64,000 nucleotides of DNA from UBA6163 sp031411655 (lineage in GTDB: Bacteria > Planctomycetota > Planctomycetia > Pirellulales > Pirellulaceae): assembly GCA_031411655.1 (NCBI GenBank), contig JANOBM010000027.1:1-64000 (forward strand), read 5' to 3'. The stretch's first letter is position 1. Every line of letters begins with the position of its first letter. The translations under genes and the position numbers were made by a program. Shown here piece by piece: positions 1-8,196 of the stretch. Below the pieces are notes generated by a model. The model had not been told where the DNA came from and did no database searches. It saw only the letters and a list, made by a program, of their open reading frames with translations.

Positions 1-686
1 GGCTGCTAGCCAGCGGCGAGAGCTGGTACGGGACATATTAGGCTCCATCCAAGCGGGTAGTTGCGTATTTGTAACTGCACTCACGCTATCCCCCCGAAAC
101 GGTTCCTTCAGTTGAAATGAAAGAAAGCTCCACTCGCCGTCGGTGAGTCGTAAGGACTGGCTCGCAAGACTTCCGGTTCTCACACGCCATAAGTGGTTAG
201 TCGATCTGAAACGACCGAAAACTGCGCTCAAATGCATTTCAATCGCGCAATGCCTACGCCAGGATCGATCGTCATACTCGGCAAATTCGCCTGCGGCTTC
301 CTTTCCGCATCGGACGGGGGGAAGGTGGCTCGAATCAAACCACTTTCCTTTTCGCGAGCTGCCACGGCTCGTGCATGGACTCTGAATAGTGCCTCTCCTT
401 TCAGCACCCTGCGTCATCACCCACTAATCTGCTAAGCGCGCCGCGCGCCGAAGTGAACAGATTTCCCCCTTTGCGCCCGGCCTTTGCAGACTTCTTTTCC
501 CTTAGCCCTTGTTCATCGGCGCATCTGAAATGCCGGCATACGGCGTGCTTTGAACGATTGATGGCATGCTCGCCGTTGAAAACGAATGCACCTTTTGCAT
601 ACCCCACTTGCATCCCTCATACCAAAACATAACCAGTCTCCACCCATCGCCTTCGTCGATCGAATGACACCAACAGGAACTCTGAA
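1..686. other. Gap upstream of nrtA, no gene recognised
   Basis: Short overlapping reading frames exist on both strands, but none has a recognisable domain, signal sequence or convincing start. The region presumably contains the promoter and regulatory sites of the nitrate operon. I could not identify a sigma-70 or sigma-54 promoter or an operator with confidence. Confidence 0.5.
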
Positions 687-2219
687 GTGCACCTTTGTCC
701 CACACCTTTGACACCAGTGCCGACGCTTTGTGATCCACCGAACCGCGCCGTCCGTTGGTCGTCGTTGTTCACTGTACTTTTGACTCTGTCAGCTGTTGGC
801 TGCGGCTCCTCTGAGGTGTCTATGGCAGATCTTGAGTTGGAACTGCAGTCGGAAACTCCAGCCATTGTCGACCAGTCCGCCGCTCCATCGGCGATGAACA
901 CACCCACGGCGGCCACGATACTAGATATCGAGAAACCCAGTCTTAAACTCGGTTTCATCAAGCTAACCGATTGTGCACCCTTAGTCATTGCAAAAGAAAA
1001 AGGTTACTTCAGTGAAGAGGGTCTCAACGTTGAGATTGAAGCCCAATCGAATTGGAAAGTTCTGCTGGACCGCGTCATTGATGGACAACTTGATGGCGCT
1101 CACATGCTGGCTGGGCAACCGATTGGGGCTAGCGTTGGAATTGGAACCAAAGCGAGCGTCATCACCGCATACAGCCTCGATTACAACGGCAACGCGATCA
1201 CCGTCAGTAACAAGATCTGGAAGCTAATGCAAGAAAACGATGCTTCCCTCAACTCGCCTACCCCCAGCCATCCGATTAGCGCTTCTGCCCTGAAACCGAT
1301 AGTGGAACAGTACAAACGTGATGGCAAAGAATTCAATCTTGGCATGGTCTTTCCCGTTAGCACTCATAACTACGAACTTCGTTATTGGTTGTCTGCAGCA
1401 GGAATTCATCCCGGCATGTATTCCAACGAAGACATCACCGGTATGACTGGCGCCGATGTATTGATCAGCGTCACACCACCGCCCCAAATGCCATCGACAC
1501 TTGAAGCAGGGACCATCGACGGATACTGCGTTGGCGAGCCTTGGAATCAGCAAGCCGTAATCAAGGGCATCGGGGTGCCTGTGATTACCAACTACGAGAT
1601 TTGGAAGAATAACCCGGAGAAAGTATTTGGCGTTACGCATGAATGGAACGAAAAGAACCCCAATACACATATAGCCCTCGTGAAGGCATTGATGAGGGCT
1701 GGCAAGTGGCTGGACGCAACCGACGAGGCGGGAAAACTTGTCAATCGACAAGAGGCAGCGCAAATCTTAAGCCGACCCGAGTACGTCGGGGCCGACGTTG
1801 ACGTGATCGATAACAGCATGACAGGCACGTTTGTCTATCAAAAAACTGACATCCAACCGCTGCCTGACTTCAATGTATTTTTCAAGGGCTATGCGAGTTA
1901 CCCACACTATAGCGACTGTATTTGGTTCTTGACCCAAATGCGTCGTTGGGGACAAATCTCTGACGCTCAGCCAGCAAGTTGGTATGCGGCGACTGCTAAG
2001 CAAATTTACAAACCAGCGATCTACCGAAAGGCCGCCATGCTTCTGATAGAAGAAGGCAAGTTGGCAGAGGCCGACATACCTGGCATTGACTATGACGGTT
2101 ACCGTCCAGTGACAAGGGATTTCATTGATGGCAAGGCGTACGACGCTAAAAATCCGATCGCGTACATCAATAGCTTTGAAATTGGAAATAAAGATGAAGC
2201 TAAGTTGCAAGAGCAATAG
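687..2219 (+). CDS. nrtA: Nitrate ABC transporter substrate-binding lipoprotein (NrtA-like)
   Basis: Predicted periplasmic nitrate (or nitrite) binding protein that delivers substrate to the permease encoded next. The 510-residue product begins with a hydrophobic segment ending in a lipobox-like AVGC near residue 39, so it is probably lipid-anchored. After a short linker comes the NitT/TauT (NrtA/CmpA) binding fold, starting with LKLGFIKLTDCAPLVIAKEKG and continuing with the typical GQLDGAHMLAGQP stretch. It is somewhat longer than many NrtA proteins. The ligand is inferred from the neighbouring nitrate and nitrite reductases; bicarbonate or cyanate relatives share the fold. It is separated from nrtB by 277 bases, and its stop codon lies inside a hexanucleotide repeat. 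Confidence 0.9.
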   Translation: MHLCPTPLTPVPTLCDPPNRAVRWSSLFTVLLTLSAVGCGSSEVSMADLELELQSETPAIVDQSAAPSAMNTPTAATILDIEKPSLKLGFIKLTDCAPLVIAKEKGYFSEEGLNVEIEAQSNWKVLLDRVIDGQLDGAHMLAGQPIGASVGIGTKASVITAYSLDYNGNAITVSNKIWKLMQENDASLNSPTPSHPISASALKPIVEQYKRDGKEFNLGMVFPVSTHNYELRYWLSAAGIHPGMYSNEDITGMTGADVLISVTPPPQMPSTLEAGTIDGYCVGEPWNQQAVIKGIGVPVITNYEIWKNNPEKVFGVTHEWNEKNPNTHIALVKALMRAGKWLDATDEAGKLVNRQEAAQILSRPEYVGADVDVIDNSMTGTFVYQKTDIQPLPDFNVFFKGYASYPHYSDCIWFLTQMRRWGQISDAQPASWYAATAKQIYKPAIYRKAAMLLIEEGKLAEADIPGIDYDGYRPVTRDFIDGKAYDAKNPIAYINSFEIGNKDEAKLQEQ

Positions 2220-2238
2220 CAATAGCAATAGCAATAGC
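2212..2238 (+). repeat. AGCAAT hexanucleotide tandem repeat over the nrtA stop codon
   Basis: Four perfect AGCAAT units run from 2212 to 2235, followed by a partial unit. The TAG stop of nrtA (2217-2219) spans units one and two. Because the unit is six bases, a change in copy number would keep the frame and the stop. The rest of the 277-base nrtA-nrtB gap shows no other gene or clear signal. Confidence 0.85.
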
Positions 2239-2496
2239 GTTGCAACCATCGTTCGGAGCGACACAGCAGTCCACTGTGTGTCATCTCGTGAAGCGGCCAT
2301 TGAGGGCGCGGCGTGTGCGAACTTCCGGTACTGCCACGTCGCGCCCGGCCGTGAACTTACCGAAATCCAACTAAAGCACAATCCGACGAACAGGAGTGAA
2401 GTACTCCCAAGCTCCCTGATGGTCAGTAGCGTCCATTCAACATCAGTCGTACCACATTACTAATATCCATCCGTCCGTCCACCACTAGGCTAGATA

Positions 2497-3612
2497 ATGA
2501 ATTGGCGAGGAACGGCACTTCGATTTTGCCAAGTTAGCGGGCTGCCAATTTTGGAGCCATTTGTTCGATTGGCTGCTGGAGAAAGCCCCAGAGAACAATT
2601 CCAATCGATCTTCAAATTCATTGTCATTCCCATTCTTGCGACATTGCTATTCATCGGGTTCTGGTCACTCGCAGCAGCGAGAATAAAAACAGACAGTGCT
2701 CAATTACCAAGCCCGACTTCAACGTGGGAGGCGGCAAAAGAACTGTGGACGGCTCATCTCGCCCAAAAGGTCGCCGACCAGATAGCCATCGTCGAGGAAC
2801 GAAAAAAAGCAGGATCGTTGATGCAGCAAGCCAAAGCGGCTGAGAATCAGGCCACTTCCCTCACCGGAGAGAGCAAAGCAAGGTATTTGGCCAATGCAGA
2901 AGTCTTCAGGAAAAAGGCGTTGCAAGCAGCAAATTATATCCCTACCTCCGCCCCCACATTTGTTGATCAAACGCTGCGGAGTATCGGAACGGTGTTTGTC
3001 GGTTTTAGTATCGCAACCATCATTGCCGTCCCGCTCGGAATCTTTTGCGGAATGAGTCCCCTATTCAATGCGGCGATGAACCCAGTCATACAACTTTTCA
3101 AGCCTGTCAGTCCACTGGCTTGGTTGCCGATCGCATCCATCGTTATCATTTGGTGGTACAGCGGATCAAACGTCGAAGACGCGTTCTTTTCAAGAGCCTT
3201 CCTGATTTCAGCGACAACCGTCAGTCTCTGTTCGCTTTGGCCAACGCTTGTGAACACCGCGTTGGGTGTGTCGACAGTCAATAAAGACTATCTCAACGTT
3301 GCCAAAGTCTTGAAACTGTCATGGTGGCAAACACTTTGCAAAATCATTTTCCCAGCTTCCTTACCGCTCATGTTTGCTGGCCTGCGCATTAGCCTTGGCG
3401 TCGGATGGATGGTGCTAATCGCTGCGGACATGCTAGCCCAAAATCCTGGGCTCGGGAAATTTGTATGGGACATGTTTCAAAATGGAAGTAACAGTACTTA
3501 CTCAAAAATCGCCGTCGCGGTTTTGGTGATTGGTTTCGTCGGTTTAATCCTCGATCGAATCATGGTGTTCCTCCGCAATCTGGTGAGCTTTGGAAATCCC
3601 GTTGCCGGCTAA
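2497..3612 (+). CDS. nrtB: Nitrate ABC transporter permease (NrtB-like)
   Basis: Inner-membrane permease of the nitrate importer. An N-terminal transmembrane helix lies at about residues 42-62. The C-terminal half (about 160-371) is a BPD-type permease domain with five or so helices and an EAA-like loop (NVAKVLKLSWWQTLCKIIFP) that would contact the ATPases. Between the two lies a polar insert of about 100 residues, rich in Ala, Lys, Glu and Gln, that looks like a coiled coil. At 371 residues it is longer than typical NrtB (roughly 270-280), and this insert accounts for the excess. The ATG has no obvious ribosome binding site, which is common in this window. It is followed closely by two ATPase genes. 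Confidence 0.9.
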   Translation: MNWRGTALRFCQVSGLPILEPFVRLAAGESPREQFQSIFKFIVIPILATLLFIGFWSLAAARIKTDSAQLPSPTSTWEAAKELWTAHLAQKVADQIAIVEERKKAGSLMQQAKAAENQATSLTGESKARYLANAEVFRKKALQAANYIPTSAPTFVDQTLRSIGTVFVGFSIATIIAVPLGIFCGMSPLFNAAMNPVIQLFKPVSPLAWLPIASIVIIWWYSGSNVEDAFFSRAFLISATTVSLCSLWPTLVNTALGVSTVNKDYLNVAKVLKLSWWQTLCKIIFPASLPLMFAGLRISLGVGWMVLIAADMLAQNPGLGKFVWDMFQNGSNSTYSKIAVAVLVIGFVGLILDRIMVFLRNLVSFGNPVAG

Positions 3613-3644
3613 CCGAATCCGATCCAACCACGAGTAACACAGCA

Positions 3645-4646
3645 ATGTATACCACTAGCGAAGCATTAAATTCGGCTGCTATCGAAAGCCTACCTGTCAG
3701 TCATGGATCGGTCGCCTCGACCATACAAGTCAAGCGTTCGCCGAGGACAACGCCGCAGCGTCCCATTCTCGAACTAAAGGGGGTGACCAAAGGTTATGGG
3801 TCCGGTGCAACACAAAATCCCGTGCTTGCTCGCATCAATCTGAACGTTCGAGAAGGCGAGTTTCTAGCAATTTGCGGTTTCAGCGGAAGTGGCAAAACAA
3901 CATTGATGCAACTAATCGCTGGATTGATTCGCCCTGATTCTGGCGAAATCTTGATGGAAGGCCGACCGATTGTCGACCCTGGCCCCGACCGCGGACTCGT
4001 CTTTCAGAACTACTCGTTGCTCCCGTGGCTAACGGTTCGGGGAAACATTGCGCTCTCCGTCGACAAGGTATTCGGTAGTTGGTCTCGCTCTGAACGACGT
4101 GACCACGTTGAAAAGTTCATCGAAATGGTTGGCCTGACTCACGCCGCACATCGACATCCACACGAACTTTCGGGAGGCATGCGCCAAAGAACTTCGCTTG
4201 CAAGGACACTGGCGATGAAACCCAAAATCCTTCTTCTCGACGAACCTTTATCCGCTCTCGACGCGTTGACTCGTGCCGTGATGCAAGAGGAAATCCTACG
4301 AATATGGGAAGAAGAACGTCAAACCTGCATCATGATCACCAACGACGTCGACGAGGCGATCATGGTCGCCGACCGCATCGTACCCTTGAACCCCGGCCCG
4401 AACGCGTCGCTCGGTCCTACGTTCGCCGTCGAATTGACCCGTCCACGTGAAAAGGCAGCGTTGAATCATGACGCTAACTTCAAGAATCTACGCAACGGCA
4501 TTACCAACTACTTGGTAGCCGTCCGACAGAAATCCCGAGCGGATCAAGCAGCGACATCCTCGGTCGCCGCAATCAAATTACCACCGGTCCAGCCAAAGGA
4601 TTTCACGTTGCCAAGCCATTACATTCACAACGCAGCCCTAAAGTGA
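3645..4646 (+). CDS. nrtC: Nitrate ABC transporter ATPase (NrtC-type)
   Basis: One of two ATPases of the nitrate importer. It shows Walker A GFSGSGKTT at residues 78-86, signature LSGGMRQR, and Walker B ILLLDEPLSALD. The switch position reads MITNDVDEA, with Asn where most ABC ATPases, including the neighbouring nrtD product, have His. From memory NrtC-type subunits share this Asn. A 40-residue N-terminal extension and a C-terminal tail of about 60 residues flank the nucleotide-binding domain, but the NrtA-like C-terminal domain of cyanobacterial NrtC is absent. It starts 32 bases after nrtB and ends 42 bases before nrtD, so it is very likely co-transcribed. Confidence 0.88.
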   Translation: MYTTSEALNSAAIESLPVSHGSVASTIQVKRSPRTTPQRPILELKGVTKGYGSGATQNPVLARINLNVREGEFLAICGFSGSGKTTLMQLIAGLIRPDSGEILMEGRPIVDPGPDRGLVFQNYSLLPWLTVRGNIALSVDKVFGSWSRSERRDHVEKFIEMVGLTHAAHRHPHELSGGMRQRTSLARTLAMKPKILLLDEPLSALDALTRAVMQEEILRIWEEERQTCIMITNDVDEAIMVADRIVPLNPGPNASLGPTFAVELTRPREKAALNHDANFKNLRNGITNYLVAVRQKSRADQAATSSVAAIKLPPVQPKDFTLPSHYIHNAALK

Positions 4647-4688
4647 ACGTTTCGTTTGTTCGTTAACCCCGACTAGAAATCATCTAAT

Positions 4689-5570
4689 ATGCGCGGCTAC
4701 GTTGAGATGTTCCGTCTCGGAAAGACTTACGATACCCCCAACGGACCTGCCGTGATCGTCGAGGAATTCGATCTCAACATGCAGAAGGGTGAGTACGTCT
4801 GTCTACTTGGACATTCAGGCTGCGGTAAGAGCACCGTGTTGACCATGGTGGCAGGGCTCAATTCAATCACTCACGGCGGAGTCGCGATCGGTGGTCGCGA
4901 AATTGTCGGCCCGGGACCAGATCGAGGTGTGGTGTTTCAATCGCCGTGTTTGATGCCTTGGATGACGGCATTTGAAAATGTATTGCTCGGAGTGAATCAG
5001 GTGTATCCGCACGCGACGAAACGTGAGCGGCATGACATCGTCGCCTACTATCTCACGCTCGTCGGGTTAGGAACTAGCCTCCATTCGCGTGCCAGCGAAT
5101 TAAGCCAAGGCATGCAGCAACGCGTTGGTATCGCGCGAGCATTCTCCCTTAAGCCAAAAATGTTGCTTCTCGACGAACCATTTGGCATGCTCGATTCACT
5201 CACTCGGATGGAACTACAGGAAATTCTTCTGGAGATCCTCACTCGCGACAAAGTCACGACGTTGATGATCACTCACGATGTGGATGAGGCTCTCTTTATG
5301 AGCGATCGCGTTGTCATGATGACCAACGGGCCGCGGGCAAGGGTCGGCGCTGTTTTTCAGATTCCTTTCGAACGCCCGCGGATTCGCGCTGAGGTACTTG
5401 AACACCCCGAGTATTACTCTTACCGCGAGCAAATGATTCGATTCCTTGAGGAACAAGATCATAAAAATAGACCCTCGGACCACTCGATCTCGCCGATTGC
5501 AAACGCAGTTTCAACCGGTACTCCGCTCGTAAAAACAAAGGATGCGGTCACCCCGCTTTCCTTGTTGTGA
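4689..5570 (+). CDS. nrtD: Nitrate ABC transporter ATPase (NrtD-type)
   Basis: Second ATPase of the nitrate importer, 293 residues, with Walker A GHSGCGKST, signature LSQGMQQR, Walker B MLLLDEPFGMLD and an intact switch histidine in MITHDVDEAL. The following DRVVMMTNGP stretch is typical of NrtD/SsuB-like ATPases. It probably pairs with NrtC so that the dimer has one canonical and one altered switch residue. The stop TGA (5568-5570) overlaps the GTG start of the next gene in a GTGA arrangement, which implies translational coupling. Confidence 0.9.
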   Translation: MRGYVEMFRLGKTYDTPNGPAVIVEEFDLNMQKGEYVCLLGHSGCGKSTVLTMVAGLNSITHGGVAIGGREIVGPGPDRGVVFQSPCLMPWMTAFENVLLGVNQVYPHATKRERHDIVAYYLTLVGLGTSLHSRASELSQGMQQRVGIARAFSLKPKMLLLDEPFGMLDSLTRMELQEILLEILTRDKVTTLMITHDVDEALFMSDRVVMMTNGPRARVGAVFQIPFERPRIRAEVLEHPEYYSYREQMIRFLEEQDHKNRPSDHSISPIANAVSTGTPLVKTKDAVTPLSLL

Positions 5571-6478
5571 ACCAAAGTAGCAAGATGCCTACCATTCCTA
5601 AAACCAAAACCTCTGCTGCACTCGTTAGGGAACACGCTTTCTTAAGGGGCTACGAAGTTTATGACGTGAACTCCTCGTCCGAATTAATTGCAATAACGGA
5701 CTGCACGGACTTCAAGCCATTCGCAGAAGCGGTCGCGCAATCTGGATTGCCGAAAATTGAATTGGACAAAGAGCTCCTTCCATTGGATGTCGCAGCTTTG
5801 CTTTCTTTTCCTGTATATCGTGAAGGCTTGGTCACTTCCGTGGTGACCCTCGTCGCTTCGAACAGCCAGGACGCAATTGGCGTCTTTGAAATTTGGGAAC
5901 CGGTCGGTGCGTTTGACGACGTTAAGCTCACCGGTGGCTATTATTCCAAACTCGACCGTTTCCAAAACGTAAGTTCCTTTGTCCGATTTGAGAGAGGCGT
6001 CGGGCTTCCGGGGCAAGTATGGAACCGCCAACGGGCAATGATTCAATGCGACCTTCCCAACCATCCTGGTTTCCTCCGCGCCGCGGGCGCTTCCGCTGAA
6101 TCGCTTACCACTGCTGTCGGGATTCCCATTTTTGATGATGAGTTCGTTGCATCGCTTGTGCTGATTAGCTCACAGCAATCGCCGTTAGCCCGTGGATTTG
6201 AAGTTTGGATTCCAGGCGATGACGGTTTCATTTTGCAGGAATCTTTTTATCCAAGCGTTGAACCGGAGTACTTGCTGTCACCCAATACCAAATTGGCGAT
6301 TCATCAAGGGCTTCCTGGATTGGTTTCGCAACGGGGAGGCGTCTGCCTTTCGATGGACCCTGCTGTGTTTGCGGTTAACCGTTCAATCCCCAAAGGAAAC
6401 GCAAACATCCACAGCGGAATTGGGATTCCTCATTTCGATGATGCAACGCTTACCTCCATACTCGTATTGCTCTTTTGA
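5567..6478 (+). CDS. GAF-like tandem-repeat protein in the nitrate operon
   Basis: Soluble 303-residue protein with no signal peptide or membrane segment. It resembles GAF sensor domains and contains an internal duplication with a period of about 102 residues. GLPG occurs at residues 146 and 248, GIPIFDDE and GIPHFDDA near 185 and 286, and the strand-helix stretch ending in FEIW or FEVW ends at residues 110 and 214. The last copy stops early, so the protein looks like two units with a circularly shifted boundary. The GTG start at 5567 overlaps the nrtD stop; an ATG at 5585 is an alternative. The stop overlaps the next start (TGATG). Its place between transporter and reductase suggests a nitrate, nitrogen or redox sensor, but this is inference only. 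Confidence 0.75.
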   Translation: MNQSSKMPTIPKTKTSAALVREHAFLRGYEVYDVNSSSELIAITDCTDFKPFAEAVAQSGLPKIELDKELLPLDVAALLSFPVYREGLVTSVVTLVASNSQDAIGVFEIWEPVGAFDDVKLTGGYYSKLDRFQNVSSFVRFERGVGLPGQVWNRQRAMIQCDLPNHPGFLRAAGASAESLTTAVGIPIFDDEFVASLVLISSQQSPLARGFEVWIPGDDGFILQESFYPSVEPEYLLSPNTKLAIHQGLPGLVSQRGGVCLSMDPAVFAVNRSIPKGNANIHSGIGIPHFDDATLTSILVLLF

Positions 6479-8196
6479 TGCAGAACGCGACGGCCACCAT
6501 GCCAGACCGGTACCCTGATGTTGCTGCCAGCGGGGACTTCATCTCATTGCTACTCCAAGAGCAGCAATGCCTAACGGCCGTCGAACGGTTCAGCAACTAC
6601 CATTCTAATTCCTCATCAGTATTAACCCGGCACACTTCGTATCGTCAGCTTCTGCCCGCATCACCACCCCGCGATGGCTTTCAATTTGCGTTTGAAGTCG
6701 ACCTTGATCAATGCAGCGGCTGTAAGGCCTGCGTCGTCGCATGCCACACAATGAACGGGCTGGACGATTCGGAAGCATGGAGACGCGTCGGAACCGTTAC
6801 ATCACCCGAGCCGTTTGAACGCATCCAGCACGTGACCACAGCGTGTCATCATTGTGAAGAGCCCGCCTGCCTTCTGGGTTGTCCGGTAAAGGCCTATGAG
6901 AAGAACCCAGTCACCGGAATCGTTCGCCACCTCGATGACCAATGCATCGGCTGCAAGTATTGCACGATGATGTGCCCCTACGAAGTACCCCAATTTAGCG
7001 AACGCTTGGGAATTGTCCGCAAATGTGACATGTGCCACCAACGGCTGTCTGTCGGTGAGGCACCGGCTTGCGTCCAAGGCTGTCCTAATCAGGCCATCGC
7101 GATTCGAGAAGTGCCTGTTTCCACAAGTATTGAAACCACTGTTCCAGTGGACACAGTGAGGCTCGCCGCGGGTGCTCCTGACTCGTCGATTACCAGGCCG
7201 ACAACGCGATATTTGACAACCAAACCGGAAGCCTTTCGCCGGTCTCGTCCGCAGGACGAGAGACTCGATGTCGCTTCAGAAAGTCACTGGCCACTCGCTC
7301 TCATGCTCGTTGGAACGCAGGCGAGTGTTGGTTTACTATTCGTAGAGCGGTGTGTGGCGCTGCTAATGAATTGGTCGCAGGCGGACCAGCCATTACAGGC
7401 GACAAGAGTGGCGGGTCTGGTTGCGTTCACACTCGCATCTGCGGGGCTCGGAATCGCTCCACTCCATCTTGGCCAGCCGCTACGGTCTTGGCGAATCTTT
7501 CTGGGACTTCGGACCAGCTGGCTTTCGCGTGAAGCCGTGATACTGGGACAATTCGTATCACTACTCGCTGTAACGGTGCTCCTGCTCTGGAAGCCGGTTT
7601 ATGTCGATTACCTTCCTGAGTTTGTTCGCGAAACACTGAATCACATACCGGTTTGGATCCCCAATGCTCTTCTCGGCTCCGCCTTGGTCCTTGGCGCAGT
7701 AGGACTGTACTGCAGTGCGATGATCTATGTGGTCACCCGTCGCCATCTATGGCGACATCGCCGTACATTTTCAAAGTTCTTTTCGTCCGCTTTGATTGGC
7801 GGAGCGGGCTGTATGCTTCCAATCATTGCCATCTACTCCGAGCGACCCGCCCCCCTTTTACTCGTCGGTGGCATCACGCTTTTTGCTGTGTCACTCAAAC
7901 TAGTTCTCGAAGGGCGGCTTGTTTTCGGAAAGGCTCTCGATTGCCAATACGATCAGAGAAGCCAACGCCTCATGGTGGAGGACCGATGGCTTTGTACCGC
8001 ATACCACTTCGCTACAGGCGTTTTTGCGATTGCGTTGATTGGTGTAGCGATGGCGACTTCCATCGCCGGATATGCAACGGCGACCGTTGTGATTGCCTTG
8101 GCTGCTGCACTTGCGCTGCTGACTGCCGAATTGCTTGAAAGGCTTTCATACTTCATGACTGTCGTCTACGACAGGATGCCGGGGACCATGCGATGA
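6478..8196 (+). CDS. Fused DmsB-like 4Fe-4S and DmsC-like membrane anchor protein
   Basis: Electron-transfer protein joining two subunits of DMSO-reductase-type complexes in one chain of 572 residues. The N-terminal half has four groups of cysteines for four 4Fe-4S clusters: C79/82/85/89, C123/126/131/135, C156/159/162/166 and C183/186/198/202. The C-terminal half (about 265-570) has about eight hydrophobic helices like the quinol-oxidising anchor DmsC. There is no twin-arginine leader, so the Fe-S part should be cytoplasmic. It most likely passes electrons from membrane quinol to the nitrate reductase encoded next. The ATG at 6478 overlaps the previous stop, and its own stop overlaps the next start in ATGA. 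A residue stretch before the Fe-S part (LLQEQQCLTAVERF) has no assigned function here. Confidence 0.85.
   Translation: MQNATATMPDRYPDVAASGDFISLLLQEQQCLTAVERFSNYHSNSSSVLTRHTSYRQLLPASPPRDGFQFAFEVDLDQCSGCKACVVACHTMNGLDDSEAWRRVGTVTSPEPFERIQHVTTACHHCEEPACLLGCPVKAYEKNPVTGIVRHLDDQCIGCKYCTMMCPYEVPQFSERLGIVRKCDMCHQRLSVGEAPACVQGCPNQAIAIREVPVSTSIETTVPVDTVRLAAGAPDSSITRPTTRYLTTKPEAFRRSRPQDERLDVASESHWPLALMLVGTQASVGLLFVERCVALLMNWSQADQPLQATRVAGLVAFTLASAGLGIAPLHLGQPLRSWRIFLGLRTSWLSREAVILGQFVSLLAVTVLLLWKPVYVDYLPEFVRETLNHIPVWIPNALLGSALVLGAVGLYCSAMIYVVTRRHLWRHRRTFSKFFSSALIGGAGCMLPIIAIYSERPAPLLLVGGITLFAVSLKLVLEGRLVFGKALDCQYDQRSQRLMVEDRWLCTAYHFATGVFAIALIGVAMATSIAGYATATVVIALAAALALLTAELLERLSYFMTVVYDRMPGTMR

Noticed and set aside
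437..449. GC-rich stretch upstream of nrtA as a regulatory inverted repeat
   Set aside because: It is low-complexity and too short; no paired arm of useful length was found.
552..585. Possible sigma-54 promoter upstream of nrtA
   Set aside because: A GG pair exists but the GC pair at the required ten-base distance is missing.
2125..2463. 112-codon + strand frame over the end of nrtA and the gap
   Set aside because: It includes the hexamer repeat as SNSNSN residues and is out of frame with nrtA; a shadow frame.
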